Source: Spirochaetota bacterium
GTDB taxonomy: Bacteria; Spirochaetota; UBA12135; COTS27
NCBI GenBank assembly: GCA_030621685.1
Contig: JAUXHF010000086.1
Location: 1 to 7,837, forward strand
DNA: 7,837 nt
Reading direction: 5' to 3'
Part shown: piece by piece, positions 7,401 to 7,837 of the stretch
Layout of the letters: the number at the start of each line of letters is the position of its first letter
Numbering within the stretch: position 1 is the stretch's first letter
Notes under the pieces: model-generated
What the model saw: only the letters and a program-made list of their open reading frames with translations
What the model was told of the DNA's origin: nothing
The model's database searches: none
Position numbers and translations under genes: made by a program

Positions 7401-7494
7401 GAAGCGTTATGGAAAAGCATTTTTAAGCTCACTGCCGAAGCTAAGGGAGTTCGAGCATGGCGATTTTGAAAGTGCGGCGAAAGTTTTGTTTTAG
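4465..7494 (+). CDS. dinG: DinG/XPD-family iron-sulfur ATP-dependent DNA helicase with novel N-terminal extension
   Basis: This 1009-aa superfamily 2 helicase would unwind forked, R-loop or damaged DNA 5'-to-3' using ATP, as DinG/XPD proteins do. Motifs in order: Q-motif-like Gln247; Walker A PTGTGKS (269-275); iron-sulfur cysteines C336, C400, C405 and C411, whose C-x4-C-x5-C spacing is as I recall it for E. coli DinG; FVVNHHILCADL (N429); DEAH box (459-462); FTSATLA (T759-L763); LWEGVDVRG with W898-D902; KLPFESPADP; and motif VI QGFGRLIR (955-962). All key residues are intact. DinG is usually about 640-720 aa. The excess comes mainly from about 210 N-terminal residues that do not look like the DEDD exonuclease domain of Bacillus-type DinG, joined by a Lys-rich linker (205-220). 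There is also an Ala-rich, low-complexity insert (about 579-609). ATG 4465 is the first start after an in-frame stop at 4402, but it lacks a ribosome binding site, so the true start could lie downstream. The 3' end of this gene is duplicated beyond its stop codon. Confidence 0.93.
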   Translation: MSDISKKPKDHLGGYFGAEEAEFLLFEKESFRKCFDTLRKHVQRVATARSLESKAAEGCSKPEKLQGLYAVQGFLNKQNLLADFSKVCVLNKISHIQKIVSHWEYFCDSIFLVYFQEAWPVAKNLLYLNGEIEQALEKMLEHLKDSCNPRNVNMPEDPKAASIYFFKAEGLEEGLVLKCKMLRAMPAHISEQSRATVALTRGAGMEKVQKKKKAIKKRKGEILLEDVLGFFKKADQHIHEYSKRANQLRMAEQVLKAFEEESFFVCEAPTGTGKSLAYLLPAVLHTMEQGEVLVIATQNHVLQEQLTRKDIPLLKKIIDKKLPEIAIVKGKSNYLCWQKYLDTLAKGEYHGDLFEGPGQAKQLEEIHAWCQQTETGDFSELYRPPPKDVLQSLCAENDACRLSLCQHKNKCFYGRAREKISKAKLFVVNHHILCADLAMKGNKAGGEALLPAYSRLIVDEAHHLEEALRSYFAKGFTEYDVRQTLEQIGYQRNFGGNLRSNRAGKPRALHRGSIFGELSRRLLKFQNESASRKKTIDALRLSKEVLRIKEEFFKVAEGYIKRSSPIFDEIQRVLHGSMPKAAAATVAVAAKGIGGNLAAAKQDPASGESRFEIKLRIHDAMKTGELWQEHLQALLRNLMLLLDELSQSLLPLGRLLDDSTTETFELERQRMHVSSYANRLLGFQENMARLLADNEENEVKWISAPAFNKASSSNKHMTGNVAFVDKGKGKALGFHISPIKVSSEIAQQLFMNLKTAVFTSATLAIGESGDKRFKFFKNSLSLQELEGKKLFELKLEPHFNYSKHCVLYRPRDFLDFRDKGFMQEVAKVIVRVGQFFEGKTMVLFTSYSMLRKVAALVLPQLAKLDIKLLFQGLHSRTAMIEEIQSSPRCVLLGVNSLWEGVDVRGQNISCIIIVKLPFESPADPVFEARSEEIKKNGGDSFMEYSLPKAILRFKQGFGRLIRTENDKGICVVLDKRLRTKRYGKAFLSSLPKLREFEHGDFESAAKVLF

Positions 7495-7503
7495 GCTTCA
7501 GCC

Positions 7504-7708
7504 AAGCTATTCTGTGATTCAAACAAGGCTTTGGCGCTCATCTGCACAGAGAATAAGGAATTTATATCGTTTTGGACAAGGAGCTTAGAACGAAGCGCTA
7601 TGGAAAAGCATTTGGAAAAGCATTTTTAAGCTGATAGCCGAAGCTAAGGGAGTTTTGAGCATGGCGATTTTGGAAAGTGCGGCGAAAGTTTTGTTTTAGG
7701 CTTCAGTC
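7504..7708 (+). pseudogene. Decayed tandem copy of the dinG 3' end
   Basis: This stretch repeats the last ~197 bp of the dinG region (7307-7503), starting at AAGCTATTCTG and ending at the copied stop and GGCTTCAG. It aligns along its whole length at high identity, including GATTCAAACAAGGCTTTGG, CTTAGAACGAAGCG, GAAGCTAAGGGAGTT and GTGCGGCGAAAGTTTTGT. Several indels break the frame: bases lost in the former QGFGRLIR codons and after GAGAAT, single-base gains near GAGTTTTGAGC and TTTTGGAAAG, and an added 12-bp duplication (7601-7624). It cannot encode the helicase tail and is a gene fragment generated by local tandem duplication. Confidence 0.9.
7601..7624. repeat. 12-bp tandem duplication inside the dinG fragment
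   Basis: TGGAAAAGCATT occurs twice (7601-7612 and 7613-7624), whereas the matching place in dinG has it once. It arose in the non-coding copy after duplication and is a small slippage event. Confidence 0.85.
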
Positions 7709-7810
7709 AAGTTACTCTGCTATTCTGCTATTCCTGCGATTCAAACAAGGCTTTGGCGCTGACCTGCACAGAGAATAAGGAATTTATATCGTTTTGGACA
7801 AGCGGCTTAG
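7709..7810 (+). pseudogene. Second, shorter decayed copy of the dinG 3' end
   Basis: After a slipped stretch containing CTATTCTG twice, GCGATTCAAACAAGGCTTTGG begins a further copy running to AAGCGGCTTAG at 7810, where similarity to dinG stops. It shares derived changes with the first fragment (the same bases missing after CTTTGG, and GAATAAGGAATTTATATCG in place of the dinG sequence). In other places it keeps the dinG state where the first fragment has changed (CTGCGATTC, AAGCGGCTTAG). The copies are therefore related to each other and diverged separately afterwards. It is non-coding. The remaining 27 bp to the window end show nothing recognisable. Confidence 0.85.
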
Positions 7811-7837
7811 CTCAAAGAGATAATCTGGTATTTTCTA

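Noticed and set aside
7504..7810. A separate small gene downstream of dinG
   Set aside because: The sequence is a frameshifted copy of the dinG 3' end; apparent frames in it are remnants.

Overview
This 7.8-kb window is bacterial, AT-rich chromosome. It holds two complete multi-domain genes, one small complete gene and the tail of a fourth, separated by unusually long and repeat-rich intergenic DNA. The sequence does not fix the organism. A membrane sensor kinase that joins an Hpt domain to a CheA-type ATPase, a GLUG-like surface-protein tail and moderate-to-low GC would fit a spirochaete or a similar Gram-negative-like lineage, but that is a weak inference. No rRNA, tRNA, CRISPR array, insertion sequence or transposase was seen.

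Layout: (1) Positions 1-218 (+) are the C-terminal end of a protein whose last module resembles the unit closing GLUG-repeat surface proteins. (2) A 738-aa membrane sensor histidine kinase lies convergent to it at 266-2482 (-). It has five or six membrane helices, a PAS-like region, an Hpt domain with its phospho-accepting histidine, and a CheA-type HATPase. (3) About 800 bp without a credible gene separates it from a divergently transcribed thioredoxin, trxA (3282-3605, +), which has an intact WCGPC site and a good ribosome binding site. (4) Another ~860 bp without a credible gene carries an imperfect ~100-bp duplication, an 18-bp tandem duplication and a 20-bp array of more than four units. 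(5) A 1009-aa DinG/XPD-type iron-sulfur helicase (4465-7494, +) has all the family motifs plus a ~210-residue N-terminal extension I do not recognise. (6) After its stop codon, its last ~200 bp occur again as one frameshifted copy and then a second, shorter copy.

The genes do not form one pathway. The kinase is an orphan signalling protein with no response regulator in view. TrxA is housekeeping redox, and DinG is DNA repair or R-loop/replication-conflict processing. Each appears to be its own transcription unit. I see no convincing new multi-gene system. The most notable points are the decaying tandem copies of the dinG 3' end, the unexplained DinG N-terminal domain (with a slippery heptamer at its boundary that could release it as a separate protein), and a consistent pattern of local tandem duplication confined mostly to non-coding DNA.
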